DNA of 33,246 bases from Chromera velia (GCA_018398765.1 JAHBMJ010000943.1:5001-38246), one strand, 5' to 3'. Numbered from the stretch's first letter, positions 20,997-32,526 are shown. Numbers and translations are program-made. The notes: a model not told the origin generated them from the sequence alone.

Positions 20997-21857
20997 CGCA
21001 TCCTGGCAGTAACCTATGTGATAAAGGACCCTATTTCGCCTATGTAAGGGGCTCTCAGAGGGTAAAAAAATTAAAAACACTTTGTATAGCAAAATTAAGC
21101 CTATATATAGTATAGTTATGACTTTTTTAACATTTTTAAAGGTTTTTTACATGTTTTAGCTTGTTTAGAAATTTATATATTTACCTTAAAAAAGCTTTAA
21201 AAAAGTCTGCCCCAACTATGATACGCATCACAGAGGTGATAATCATCATCAAATAAAAATGTAGGCTAGCTAGGGGTATTTCCATGAAAACACTAGCATC
21301 TATCAAACATTTGGCGCACAGAATTGTATGCTTAGATCTAGTGAGCCTTCGGAATTGCATGCTGAGCCCCCGCACTGACGCTGAGGCCCCACCGCCGCCC
21401 GCCACCCCACCCAGCACCCCCACTCACTCCCTCAAATCTCTTTCTCTACCATACAGTGCCCCGTTAAGCACATTGCCTGTTGTTAATAACCCTACAATGC
21501 TAAAAGACACAAACTGTGCATTGTTTTTGTTGTCTGCATCGTTGTTTTCTATCTATTGATCTTGAGCATTGCCAGTCTCAGGCACTGGCAATCCAAGGAA
21601 CTCCCCCTGCGCTCCAAGGGACCTGCCCCCATCTATATGTTGCATCTATAGTTAGGAAGCCTTTTTAAAGCTTTTTTAAGGCAAATATACAAACTTCTAA
21701 ACAAGCTAGAATGTATAAAAAACCTTTAAAAGTGTTAGAAAAGATATAACCATACTATATATAGGCTTAATTTTACTGTACAAAGTGTTTTTTATTTTTT
21801 TACTATCTGAGAGCCCCAAATAGGGTCCATTATCGCATAGGTCACTGCCGGGATGCG
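20997..21857. mobile_element. Foldback-type element with ~210-bp inverted arms
   Basis: The left arm (20997-21210) begins CGCATCCTGGCAGTAACCTA. The right arm (21651-21857) is its reverse complement with about 85 percent identity by eye and a few indels. The centre of about 440 bp has no supported gene and holds a C-rich patch near 21390-21425. The flanks are TTACTT on the left and TTAATT on the right, a possible imperfect 6-bp target duplication. The size and the lack of coding capacity suggest a foldback or MITE-like non-autonomous DNA transposon. Confidence 0.85.
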
Positions 21858-22252
21858 TTAATTAATTGAAAACAAACATGATCTTACTTTTCTATTAGTC
21901 TATGTATGAGTTTTCATTAGTTTTCTATCATATTTCACTCTTTATTTAAATTACTCTTTATATTAAGTGATAAGTGATTTAGTGGTACCCGAGAGCACTG
22001 TCGCGTCGTATACAGATCGCCCCCGCAAACGGCATACGGATATTGCAAAGTATTATAAAAGTCTTATATCAAATAGATATCTAATTACTTCATCATGGTG
22101 CCAGTGAATTTATTATAGACAAAGCTATGAAGACTCACAAATATTCTTATTATATTGAGAAAAGTAGTTATAGAACTGATTCATTCATTCATAAGCTTGC
22201 AGCTAGTTTTATCCTGCATGCATGCGAAAGAAGCCGGCGGCATATTCACTTT
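21858..22252. other. Intergenic DNA, 3' side of the 11-exon gene
   Basis: AT-rich sequence between the foldback element and the stop codon of the minus-strand gene. I see no gene or further repeat. Confidence 0.5.
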
Positions 22253-24070
22253 TCAGTACGGCTGTAGTTTCCATCGAACGGTGCTTCGATGAAGACGCTC
22301 AAAGACCCTCTGCCTGGCAAGAGAAACAAGAAAATGCGGGAGAGAAGGGTTGGAAAAGGAGCGCCGTGCTGCTTCAGACTCGGAGTCTGTCCCGGTTTTT
22401 CCTAGGAGCACTGCGAAGGCGCTTTCTGGCACTGTCTGCCGTCGCGGTGCCTTCCACACAATGAACCTCCCCTCCTGCATTTCCTCACTGTCCTTTACGG
22501 GTGGGAAAGCGGCTGACACCCCGGCGCATCGAGCGCACTCACGAATGGCCGCGTCAAGCGACCTCTGGCACTCCCATCTGTCCAAGGCTGTCATGCCGTC
22601 TGCAGAAATCCAAACAGACAGATTTCTGTGCGAGACTGGTGCGTGTCCACAAGTCTCGCTCCATTCCATCCGAAAACCAAACAGGACCGACAGAGACGGA
22701 ATAGCAGCCAAACTGGACACACACACGAATTGCACGTTGCTTGCATGGCCAGTTTACTTACCGTACCGATCCGCCGCAAGTCGAAAAAGGGGCGCACTCA
22801 GGGGTCCCGTCAGCGCTCCGGCAATGCGCATCTGCAGGAAGAAAGGCGAGAGGAAATGGACACAAGGAAAAAGTGAGGGAACGGAGGAAACAATGATGCA
22901 GTACTGCCACAAAAGATCTCATCTTTCACCAAGACTGGACACATAAGAGAGTCAGTTGATGCACACACACCTTGACTGTGGCAGCAAACCGATCGCGCAG
23001 TAACGGGGGAGAAGAATTTGCGGGGACGACCTTCAGTTGCTTCCGCTTCCCTTTTCCGTTTCTTGTTTTTCTTGTTCTCTTCATCTTCTTTCATTCCAAT
23101 CCAATCTGTGGGCGCGAAGGATATTTGACCTCTTCATAGAGCGAACAGGAGACCATGAAAGAAGACATGACTCAGGGATTGAACAGGTCCAAACCATATG
23201 AAGGGAAAGAGAAGAGAAACCCAAGACGATAACACAAGAGTGAGAAGCGACATCAAGGCTCAAAGAAGTCAAAAAAGAAAGAGAATGACAGGTGACGAAG
23301 CGACGCACAGTTCGCATAGCTCGGATGAGCTCTCGGCTTTCGATGTCTCGTCTGTTGATCTGCAGAAGACAAAGAAACCCTCGATGAATGTACTAAAATA
23401 AAAAGGAAAGGGCGTATGAGGCAAACGGTGAATGAGGGACACTTGAGAGTCAGCGCGTTGCCGCATTTTCTGTTGAATGGAATGGCACTGTCGCACCAAT
23501 CATTCCGAAGACAGAAGCGAAACCGCCCAGACAGCCACAATCTATGCACAAGTATGGTTTCTTGTCTTTTTTCTTGACAATCGGGCCACTGCAGGCGACC
23601 ATGTATGTCCAATGGAGAAAGCAGTTCACGCACAGACACGGAGACAGACGCAACAGATATTACATGAAAAAAGGGAGGACGGAAAATTACCAGGTCAAGG
23701 GCAGAGTCCTCCACACCAGCAGCCCACGAGCTGTCCTGCATTTTTTCAAGTCAGTTTTGTGCACACGTGAATGAACTCGTTGGGACCAAAAAGCATTCTG
23801 CAGCGGGCACATCATCAGGAAAAGAAAGTGAACTTTTTCGCCTACGGGCGGCTGTGCCAGAGGCAATGTCAGTCTTCATTTTGTCTCAGCCGGGAAATGC
23901 AATTGTCTTTCGCACTCATTCAGAAAGCGTCTCTAGAGACTGCAGTCCTCACACCGACGGTCTACTCGCTCACCCCCATGCGAGCGGAGTGGAGCCCTTC
24001 AAGAGCAAGAACGGCGCCCGAAAGCCCAGCAGCTCTCGCGATATCGACTGCCTGCACACAGACACACACA

Positions 24071-24101
<31 letters not shown>

Positions 24102-26508
24102 CTGCACTCAAGGGGGCAAGAATGCGGTCTAGCAAAGTTGACAGATCTAGACTCACAAAAGGAGAAAGAGAGTGTGAAAGACGGAAAGTCACCGGATGAT
24201 GGGATGATTGATTCACTGGCTGGCTCACTGATTCGTGGACCGCGAGAGAGATACCCTGACTGTCTGACTGACTGACTGACTGACTACCTGACTGCCTGAC
24301 TGCCTGCCTGACTGACTGACTGACAGGAAGAATGGACCGCATTAGTTGTTGAAACTCTCGTTCCAGTTGGAGTTCGGAGCCTGGGGTCCCTTCAGGCTCG
24401 TTCTCCAATCTCATTCTCTCTGCTGTACCCTCAAATTCCTTTTCCTCTCCACTCAGAGGCTTCTCTCTCTCTTGTCCCCCTTGCGGCTTCTCTCTCTCTT
24501 CCTCAGATTCTTCGACAATCCTCTCCTGCATGCAGCTCCACAATTACGGCTCAAGTAGAACTAACTCTCTAGTACATCCCAGACCCTGTAGGGTCATGTC
24601 TTTCATACAAAATCTTTCAAGAAAGAGAAAAGGAATCAGTCTCGCTTTGTACACACATGTGTCCTTCCACGCTACATGTGCTAGTGTGAAGACAGAATCA
24701 ACCCTAACACCCTTCCAGAGGATCAACAGACGGGCAAAAGGCAAACGTGGGTGCTAGTGTGAAGACAGAATCAACCCAAACACCCTTCCAGAGGATCAAC
24801 AGACGGGCAAAAAGCAATCGTGGGTGCTAGTGTGAAGACAAAATCAACCCAAACACCCTTCCAGACGATCAACAGACGGGCAGAAAGCAAACGTGGGTGC
24901 TAGTGCGAAGACTGAATCAACCCAAACACCCTTCCAGAGGATCAACAAACGGGCAAAAGGCAAACGTGGGTGCTAGTGTGAAGACTGAATCAACCCAAAC
25001 ACCCTTCCAGAGGATCAACAGACGGGCAAAAGGCAAACGTGGGTGCTAGTGTGAAGACAGAATCAACCCAAACACCCTTCCAGAGGATCAACAGACGGGC
25101 AAAAGGCAAACGTGGGTGCTAGTGTGACGACAGAATCAACCCAGATACCCTTCCAGAGGATCAACAGACGGGCAAAAGGCAAACGTGGGTGCTAGTGTGA
25201 AGACTGAATCAACCCAAACACCCTTCCAGACGATCAACAGACGGGGAAAAGGCAAACGTGGGTGCTAGTGTGAAGACAAAATCAACCCAGATACCCTTCC
25301 AGAGGATCAACAGACGGGCAAAAAGCAATCGTGGGTGCTAGTGTGAAGACAGAATCAACCCAAACACCCTTCCAGAGGATCAACGGACGGGCAAAAGGCA
25401 AACGTGGGTGCTAGTGTGAAGACAGAATCAACCCAGATACCCTTCCAGAGGATCAACAGACGGGCAAAAGGCAAACGTGGGTGCTCGTGTGAAGACTGAA
25501 TCAACCCTAACACCCTTCCAGAGGATCAACAGACGGGCAAAAAGCAAACGTGGGTGCTCGTGTGAAGACAGAAGCAACCCAAACACCCTTCCAGAGGATC
25601 AACAGACGGGCAAAAAGCAAACGTGGGTGCTCGTGTGAAGACAGAAGCAACCCAAACACCCTTCCAGAGGATCAACAGACGGGCAAAAGGCAAACGTGGG
25701 TGCTAGTGTGAAGACTGAATCAACCCAAACACCCTTCCAGAGGATCAACAGACGGGCAAAAAGCAAACGTGGGTGCTAGTGTGAAGACAGAATCAACCCT
25801 AACACCCTTCCAGAGGATCAACAGACGGGCAAAAGGCAAACGTGGGCGCTAGTGTGAAGACTGAATCAACCCAAACACCCTTCCAGAGGATCAACAGACG
25901 GGCAAGAGGCAAACGTGGGTGCTAGTGTGAAGACAGAATCAACCCAGATACCCTTCCAGAGGATCAACAGACGGGCAAAAGGCAAACGTGGGTGCTCGTG
26001 TGAAGACTGAATCAACCCAAACACCCTTCCAGAGGATCAACAGACGGGCAAAAAGCACACGTGGGTGCTCGTGTGAAGACAGAATAAGCTCACTACATTT
26101 GCAAGTGGTGAAGTGGCTCTTGGTGGGACGACAAAGTGTGAAGGAAGATCATGCAATTGAAGAGGCAGCCAGGAAGCGATAACAAAAATTGAATAAAAGA
26201 GAAAGCCAGCCCACCTTCCGAGGAAAGAAAAGATCAAACGCCTGCCCAGCAGCGCACACGAACCGACACGCGGACTCTGCAATACAGAAGTCGCACAATT
26301 TGGCTGGAGTCATACTTCAACTAATTCCATCTCATCGTTCCAACCAGCCTTTCTCCTGAAGGGTCAGTCATGTAGCGAAAGCAAACACAGCAACCACCAT
26401 CAGACACGTATCGTAAAAACTGACGAGCACAAGCAGTAGGTGCAAGCGTACGAGCGTAGACAATGATGTGCACGCCAGCGTATCCACGCACGTCCACCCA
26501 TCCACACA

Positions 26509-26539
<31 letters not shown>

Positions 26540-26554
26540 GCGCGCACACGCTAA

Positions 26555-26590
<36 letters not shown>

Positions 26591-27128
26591 GCCACATTCT
26601 CAAAAGACGACAGACATACCGACTGCCTCTCCATGCACAGCGCCCCTGGTAGCAGCTGCCTCCGCCGCCACCGCATGCGGGACTGCACCTCCAGAGAATA
26701 AGGGGGAGGCAGACACGGCAGCCGAGAGGAAAAGGTCTGCTGCCTCTCTCAGAACATCGACGCGTGTCTGAGTAGACCCCTCGCTTTCACTTTCCGTTCC
26801 CCTTTCCTTTTCCCGATTTCTCACGAGCCTTCTCCATTCTGCCACCACTGCAAATAGGGCATTCCGGGCATCTCTTCCGTCTGCCTCCTCGAGATCGGCA
26901 ACGAGGCCGGAGACGAGCACAGCCGCCCCGTCTCTGTGGTGGCTCTCTGGAGTCTCCAACCAAACCGAGGAGAATAAACCTGCACGCAGACAGTCAGGGA
27001 GCATCGGCACCGAAGAGAAGGGGGCTAAGCAAAGGAGATGGACACAAGGGCAAAAAAAGAGCAACTTGTGCATTGGGGGCAGCAGCAAACACACACCCAT
27101 ACAAACACACGTGCACACACACGCACAC

Positions 27129-27199
<71 letters not shown>

Positions 27200-27219
27200 C
27201 AGAGACAGAGAGAGAGAGA

Positions 27220-27280
<61 letters not shown>

Positions 27281-27815
27281 AGAGGGCAGATTTATTGCTG
27301 TATGGAACATAAAGAATCACCCCTCCCCCCTTACATTGTGCCTTCTCAGATGCGTTCATTCCTCGAGCAAGCGACCGCTCTGTAGCTATCCGATCCATCA
27401 CAGAGGCGCTCACTATCCCGGCCCCGAAAGGCGGAATTCCCTCTGGGTTTTCGGCCAACGCCTTCATGACCTCAGCAAGGCTGGTACCGCTGAGAGTCGG
27501 GAGCACTTCGAGTGTGCTCGGAAGGACCCGACGCCAGATGCCCTTCTCAGGGCTCACGCGCTTCCGAACTAGGTCTTTCAGTGTGCGCACCGAGTCGCGA
27601 GCCGCTGCCGATACGACTGCTGCCTCCACAGACGTCAGCGGGGCGGGAAGTGAGTCCTGCCGTCCTCTCCGCCTTCTCTCTCCCGTCTCTGCTCGTGCGA
27701 AATGGGTTGCTGATTGGACACGCGGCAGTGTGGATACGCATCTCTTGTTCACCGATGATATTCGAAAGGCGGGGCCATCTCTGCTGCATGGAGAGAGGGA
27801 AGAGCGAAGGATCAT
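22253..27815 (-). CDS. Unidentified 708-residue protein, 11 exons
   Basis: Exons, start to stop: 27815-27335, 26979-26620, 26276-26215, 24525-24325, 24051-23974, 23735-23691, 23588-23443, 23359-23297, 23131-22971, 22831-22762, 22712-22253. Every intron is GT-AG and codon phase is kept across all ten junctions, giving 2127 nt ending TGA. The first 50 or so residues, from MILRSSLSP, are rich in Arg and Ser and poor in acids, like a mitochondrial or plastid targeting sequence. Exons 1-2 look alpha-helical with Leu/Ala-rich segments. Exon 4 is Glu-rich (residues 302-368). Exon 9 has a Lys/Arg cluster (KKNKKRKRE). Exon 11 is Cys- and Trp-containing with no known motif. I recognise no family. An organellar helical-repeat protein is possible but is only a guess. 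The weakest parts are the short exons 3 and 6 and the choice of frame in exons 6-10. An upstream in-frame ATG at 27980 would add 55 residues. Confidence 0.6.
24061..24101. repeat. (CA)n(GA)n microsatellite in intron 4
   Basis: Adjoining CA and GA tracts lie just upstream (minus strand) of the acceptor of exon 5 of the 11-exon gene and form part of its pyrimidine-rich region. Confidence 0.9.
24257..24324. repeat. GACT/GCCT tetranucleotide tract in intron 4
   Basis: This tract begins at the donor of exon 4, so on the minus strand the intron starts as GTCAGTCAGTCAG repeats. Confidence 0.85.
24681..26084. repeat. Minisatellite, 19 units of 73 bp plus a partial unit
   Basis: Repeats starting CTAGTGTGAAGAC recur at an exact 73-bp step. 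The first begins at 24681 and the truncated twentieth at 26068, and 1387 bp is exactly 19 x 73, so the array has no net indels. Units differ at a handful of recurring positions (ACAGA/ACTGA/ACAAA, CAAAC/CAGAT/CTAAC, GAGG/GACG, AAAGG/AAAAG, CTAG/CTCG). The array lies in intron 3 of the 11-exon gene (24526-26214). Stops in each frame make it noncoding. On the minus strand each unit ends with a pyrimidine-rich stretch and CACTAG, like a 3' splice site. Confidence 0.97.
26508..26587. repeat. (CA)n(CG)n and (GA)n microsatellites in intron 2
   Basis: CA, CG and GA runs lie between exons 2 and 3 of the 11-exon gene, close to the donor of exon 2. Confidence 0.9.
27105..27269. repeat. (CA)n(GACA)n(GA)n compound microsatellite in intron 1
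   Basis: About 165 bp of simple repeats make up much of the 355-nt first intron of the 11-exon gene. Long Ser-Leu or Arg-Glu frames here are artefacts. Confidence 0.92.
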
Positions 27816-30426
27816 GGAGACATGCAAGGCGGAGACGGAGACGGCAAAGTATCCATGCATATTGGAGACGGGAACTCCAAGGCTATGTATCTGCAGACCT
27901 GGAAAGAAACATGGTCCAACAGCGAGAGGGCCAGCTTCTGCCTTTAGTACAAGCCCTGCTACGCAGCATGACAGTTCCATTGAATGTGTTCAGCACTTTT
28001 GCCTTTCCAGCATCTTGAATGTTCGATTTGTACGACGTCTCTTCTTTTCTGCCCCCAACTTGTTGAGTGAAAAAAATGAGTGCGCGCGGCGTTGCAAGTT
28101 CTCTCCTCCTATGAACAATATGCATGCTCAAAATCTATGGGGTTCTGTGCAATTGATTGAGGTTTTTGTTATGCATGCCGCGTCCCCGTGTATGAGGGGC
28201 GGATCTAGCCTAGTCTTGTGCAATGATTTTTGATCACGAAGTCTGAGTCTGACTCAGACAATGGTTGTCAGCATGTGCATTGAATGTCAGTCGAGTTGAT
28301 TCCTGACGGCAGGTACGTATATCGATCCAAATCTTGAACGAGGGTTCGTGGATGCATAGCACGTCCCAGTATACCGGCCGTTAGTTCGCACGGTATTGGG
28401 TATCATGCCTAGGCCAGTTTCTTCCTAATCTACCCTAATCTATCCACCCTTAGTTTCTGACTCTGCCTGCCTCTCTATCGCGTTTTTTTTCCTAGTTTCT
28501 CTTTTACATCAACTTCAATCGCCCCTGCCGGCCCAAAATTGACCCGGAATCACTTAACTCACTCTTAAGCAACGACCTTTCGATCCAAATCTTACTAGCT
28601 TATAACCATGCAAGTAGTGATTTGTGCACAGATAGTTGCCATTCGGGCCCAACTGGAAGGAACACATAAAAATTTTTCTATATTGATATATAAGCCGGCC
28701 CCTGCAATTACTCTAAAGCTTTTTGAACATCATTTTCCTTCGAAACTCAAGTTCACTTTACTTCACTTGAGTTGTACAACTCAATCTGCACACTGCATGG
28801 CAATTATTGAATGAATTATTGGTGGGCTCCCCGTCTCTCTGAGTAATAATGTCATATACAGGATACACCCAACCAGTTAGGTGAGTGCCTCGGAGGGCTA
28901 TATAGGGGTCCGCTATAATTGATGCACACCATCGGGGGCTTGGGCATGTCTAAGTTGTGTGCTGCCATGGGGCAGGGGCCACGGCAGCGAAGTATACTTT
29001 TCGGGACCGCGCGTACGTCGTATGCATGTGCAACTCCGTACGAGTTACTTGAGGGGCATGCATGCACAAAATAATTAATTAAGGCATGTGCGATCGCAGC
29101 TCCGTGCGAGTTGCTTGAGGGGCATATTTTAGAACTCGGACGACACCGACCATGACGGAGACAGAACCGATCCCCCCCCAAAAATGAAAAAATGCGTTAT
29201 ATGAGTATGTGCAATCTCAGGGCCTCTCAGCTAATCTCAGCAGAGCTGAGCTACCCCCCGAGGCGATAGTATTGCAAAAGAGGAGCACATGTATAAAAAG
29301 GCATCCCGACATGCGCCGTTCACGACGCCTCAAAAAAGAAGAACTTTTGTATGTGTCCCTCTTTCGATACCCACCACAAAAACGTCGGTGCGCAGCGCGC
29401 GCCTACTCTCATGTATCAGTAACTTACTTGTACCTAAAGGCGTTTTGACCAATTTCCCCACGGTCCGTGCGAGTTCTCCATAAAACTGTAACTTACCCGT
29501 GGATTTAACGCTTGAGGGGCATATTTTTAATTTACTCTGTATTCGATTTCCGTCTTTCATGTTCAAGCTGATTGATGCACGCAGCGCAATCCTTTCTTTG
29601 TTTCCATCTGGGCATGCAGTGATCATCTCAGTGATGTTCCATCACATCTCATTTCATCTGATCAACATTTAAGTGTATTGGAGAGGACTTGAAGAGGGGC
29701 GTACAGTTTCAAAGTCTTTGCATCTCACATATATACAACTTCGCACATATATATAAATGTATCCACGCATGTGTGATCTTTTTTGCGATCGATGTGGAAA
29801 AACTCTAAGGCCACGAGAGAGAGTGATTGTGCTGATTACCAGGATGTGAAAGCTTTTTAACATGATGTCAACGCATACTAAGATCAGACCCTGGTTGAAC
29901 GAAAACGATCACCATGGACTCGGTTTCTTTGGTTTTAGAGATACGAAAGGGAATGAATGTACCAAATTTAAGGTCAGTCGTTTTTTTGAAACTAGAAAAA
30001 CCACTAAATTTTCCAGTGTCTACATTCGGAGACCCAGTGTACGAATGTGACTGCTTTTCAGCATAAAGCGATATGTGTGTAAGCTGTGACAGAAAAACAG
30101 CTACAAGTTCCCGGGCTCAGAATTCTTTAGCACAGTCGGCCGCAGCTTTGGTAGAAAGAAACCACAAATGGGCAGCAGATATAGAACATGTTTCAATTTC
30201 TGTTTCCTTAGCCGTTCTTTTGCCTTCCTCATCAACTTTCGTTTCCTAAGAGAGAGAGAAAGGGAAAGGAAAGGAAAGAAAAGGAACAGGCATGTGAAAA
30301 TTTTAATACTGTGTGGTCTGAGCGTGGCTCCCTTCCTGAAGGTGGTTTACTGCAACAGGAAGGTTTGTCAGACGAACACTCAATCATCATATCAGTTACG
30401 TTGCCAATACTTGGAGCCTCTTCCTA
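27816..30426. other. Intergenic DNA without a supported gene
   Basis: This is the upstream side of the 11-exon gene followed by about 2.4 kb in which I see no exon chain. The word CTTGAGGGGCAT occurs at about 29048, 29112 and 29511. The first two copies lie in a longer direct repeat (about 29022-29059 and 29084-29123, with the shared word GAGTTNCTTGAGGGGCAT). There are no tRNA-like cloverleaf signals that I could find. Confidence 0.55.
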
Positions 30427-30820
30427 GTTTGTTTGGGGCTGTTCTAGGCGTCAGAAGGGGTCAGGAGGTGCGAGCATGTCCTATTCTTTATCTTATTGCA
30501 CGCCTGTGTTCACTTGTGTTGAACTTTGTGTCTGTGGTAGGCTGCTTCTGTCTGTTTGTTTGTTTGAGGCTGTTCTAGGTGTCAGAAGCGGTCAGGAGGT
30601 GCAAGCATATCCTGTTTTTTGTCTTGTCGCGCACCTGTGTTCCTGTGTTTGTGTCTGTGCCTGTCTGCGTGTCTGTCTGTTTGTTTATTTGGGGCTATTC
30701 TAGGCATCAGACGGGGTCAGGAGGTATGAGCATGTCCTGTTCTTCTTCTTATCGCGTGTGTGTGGGTGTCTTCTGGTTCTTTTATGTGTTTTTGCATACA
30801 TGTGCTGCACATGTATATCT
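30427..30820 (+). repeat. Three tandem units of about 125-131 bp
   Basis: The word GGCTGTTCTAGG or its variant recurs at 30437, 30568 and 30693. Each is followed by GTCAG.GGTCAGGAGGT, GAGCAT or similar, and a T-rich segment ending in CACCTGTGTTC or similar. The units have diverged moderately. They lie about 460 bp before the end of the presumed LTR at 31287 and may be part of its U3 region, as enhancer-like repeats often are, but the LTR start cannot be fixed here. Confidence 0.75.
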
Positions 30821-31291
30821 GTGTGTTGTGAGAGTGAACGCATGCATCCAAGCGTACGTCAGGTGGGCGCCGAGCGTTCTACGAGCACGCCAGCCATCCG
30901 CGAGTAAAGAGTATTGCGAGCGGCGTGAACGCATGTTTGAGTGCATTAGCGTCTGACTCCTTGATCGAATAGTGAGGCTGTACGAAGGCTCGGTCTGCTC
31001 AGTCGGTTCATGATAGAGAGCATCCTCAGATAGCAGTCTGATCAGTCTGTGTATCATGTTTGGAGCGTCAAGGTCCCACGCATTGGATCGAACGTGCGGT
31101 CTTCGTTTAAGTAAATTCTAGATTGCCGTCTCCTTGAATTTCTCTGTTATTACTGAATGGATTTTCCTGTCTGGACTGAGGACTGCGACCCGGTAGGTCA
31201 GAGTTAATTCCCGTTTAGCTGTTTGAGCGTTACCCATTTTCGTTACCTGACTGTTCTAGTCTGTTCTAAATAACGTTTACCATCACAAATT

Positions 31292-31303
31292 TGGTGCTCC
31301 CAG
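31292..31303 (+). promoter_or_regulatory. Presumed tRNA primer-binding site
   Basis: TGGTGCTCCCAG lies four bases after a plausible LTR end (CATCACA). It starts with TGG, as required to pair with the CCA end of a tRNA. I have not assigned the tRNA. Confidence 0.65.
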
Positions 31304-31383
31304 GCGGGTACTTCATTCTTTCCCTTGATTTGCATTGATCTGTCTCCTGATTCCTCTTCTGTTTTTTCGCTGTTCCTTCCAAC

Positions 31384-32424
31384 ATGGCGAATACATCTGC
31401 TGACAGTGCAGGCGGTGCTCCAGGCATATAGACGAACAAGTTGCCTGATCTACACTGGGTCAATCCTTTCGAGTGTAAGGTCTCGTTTGCGACCGTTCTG
31501 TCGTCTAAGGATGAGAACCTCAAAGCCATCTTCCGGAAAGAGTTTCGGCTCTGGAAGGAATCGTACAAGGCGACCGCCGAGTATATGCTGGCCGCCAAAC
31601 ACGTTTGGGATAAGGCGGACCAGGTGTTCCTTTGGAAGCTTTCCCTCCTCCGGGGTCTGAGGAAGGACCCTGACCTCGTTCATGAGGTCTCTGTTGCTGT
31701 GGAAGAGGGGAAGGAGTGTGCCGATCTCTTGGAAACCGTCTCTGACGTAGCTACCGAGAAGAAGGAGATCGGTGCAAAGTCCTCTCGAGAGAAGCTCCTC
31801 GCTCTCCGAAGGAATTTGGGGAAGGAGGACATTGTGTCTGCTGTCGGTCGTCTGAAGAAGTGCCTCCGAGATGGAGGCAAGGCAGGTTATACTGCGCCCA
31901 ACGACCTGAAGAAGAGAGCCCTTGAGAATGTACTCACCAAGTTTGAGTACACTGATGCCTCAGAGAAGGCCGCCGAAAAGCATGATAAGAAGATCGCCGC
32001 ACTGACGTACGATGAGATTCTTCCTTTTGTTGAGAGGAAGGTAGAGGCGGCAGAGTTGTTTGCAGTGAAAGTCGCCATCGAGGGGCAGGGTTCCCGTTCC
32101 TCCTCTTCCCGTCCCCATCATGAGTACGGGGCAGCTGCCCCAGGTTTGCATGGGGGGTCTGGAAAAGGGAAAGGGGGGAAGGAGAAGAAAGGAAAGAAGA
32201 GGGAGACATCGTTTCAGTCTTCAGGAGACAGAAACGGAAATGCAAGTGCCGCTGCTGCTTCCAGTCAGGGCGGCTCGAGTTCGTCTTCCCGCCCCTGTCC
32301 CAACTGCGGGCACCTGAAGCACTACGATGAGGCAAAGGGTTGCCCCGCCAAGAATGTCAGGTGCTCTGTCCCCGGATGCAATCAGACGGGGCACTATGCT
32401 AAGTGCTGTCCGCTGAAGAAATAG
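31384..32424 (+). CDS. Gag polyprotein with C-terminal zinc knuckles
   Basis: The first ATG after the primer-binding site is 31384 (MANTSADSAGG). Its frame is stopped after 15 residues by TAG 31429-31431 and then stays open from 31432 to TAG 32422-32424, so the body is about 330 residues. It has a helical, Lys/Glu-rich capsid-like central part, then a Ser/Gly/Lys-rich linker, then a Cys/His cluster from 32296 (CPNCGHLKHYDEAKGC and CSVPGCNQTGHYAKCC) of the nucleocapsid kind. Four codons after the stop there is a second stop, TAA. The early TAG probably arose from CAG (GI*TNK) and would disable this copy unless it is read through or a downstream start is used. Gag packages the element RNA into particles. 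Confidence 0.85.
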
Positions 32425-32472
32425 AAGCAGCAGTAAGCAGCAGCTGCAGGGGTGAGGGTGTAGAAAGGGACT

Positions 32473-32526
32473 ATGTTCGAGCTCCGTGAGGTTCCCCAGG
32501 GGACTTTCACGGACCAGGATTTTTAA
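32473..32526 (+). CDS. 17-codon leader ORF between Gag and protease
   Basis: ATG 32473 to TAA 32524 encodes MFELREVPQGTFTDQDF in the Gag frame. Its stop is directly followed by ATGG (TAAATGG) and the hairpin. It could be decayed Gag-Pol linker sequence or a reinitiation device. Nothing proves that it is translated. Confidence 0.25.
   Translation: MFELREVPQGTFTDQDF

Noticed and set aside
20534-21012. Overlapping Pro/Arg/His-rich frames on both strands
   Set aside because: They arise from the CCGCC/CCACC tract; no splice signals or plausible composition.
23443-23653. Alternative cysteine-containing peptide in exon 7 (frame ending at a TGA)
   Set aside because: It ends in a stop within the exon, while the chosen frame links all exons in phase to the long terminal exon.
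24681-26084. Regular repeats resembling a CRISPR array
   Set aside because: The units are contiguous 73-bp copies with no unique spacers, in an intron of a eukaryotic gene.
27038-27572. Long plus-strand frames rich in Thr-His and Arg-Glu
   Set aside because: They come from CA/GACA/GA repeats and from the antisense of exon 1 of the minus-strand gene.
28000-31260. tRNA or other structural RNA genes
   Set aside because: I searched for A- and B-box-like words and cloverleaf pairing and found no convincing candidate.
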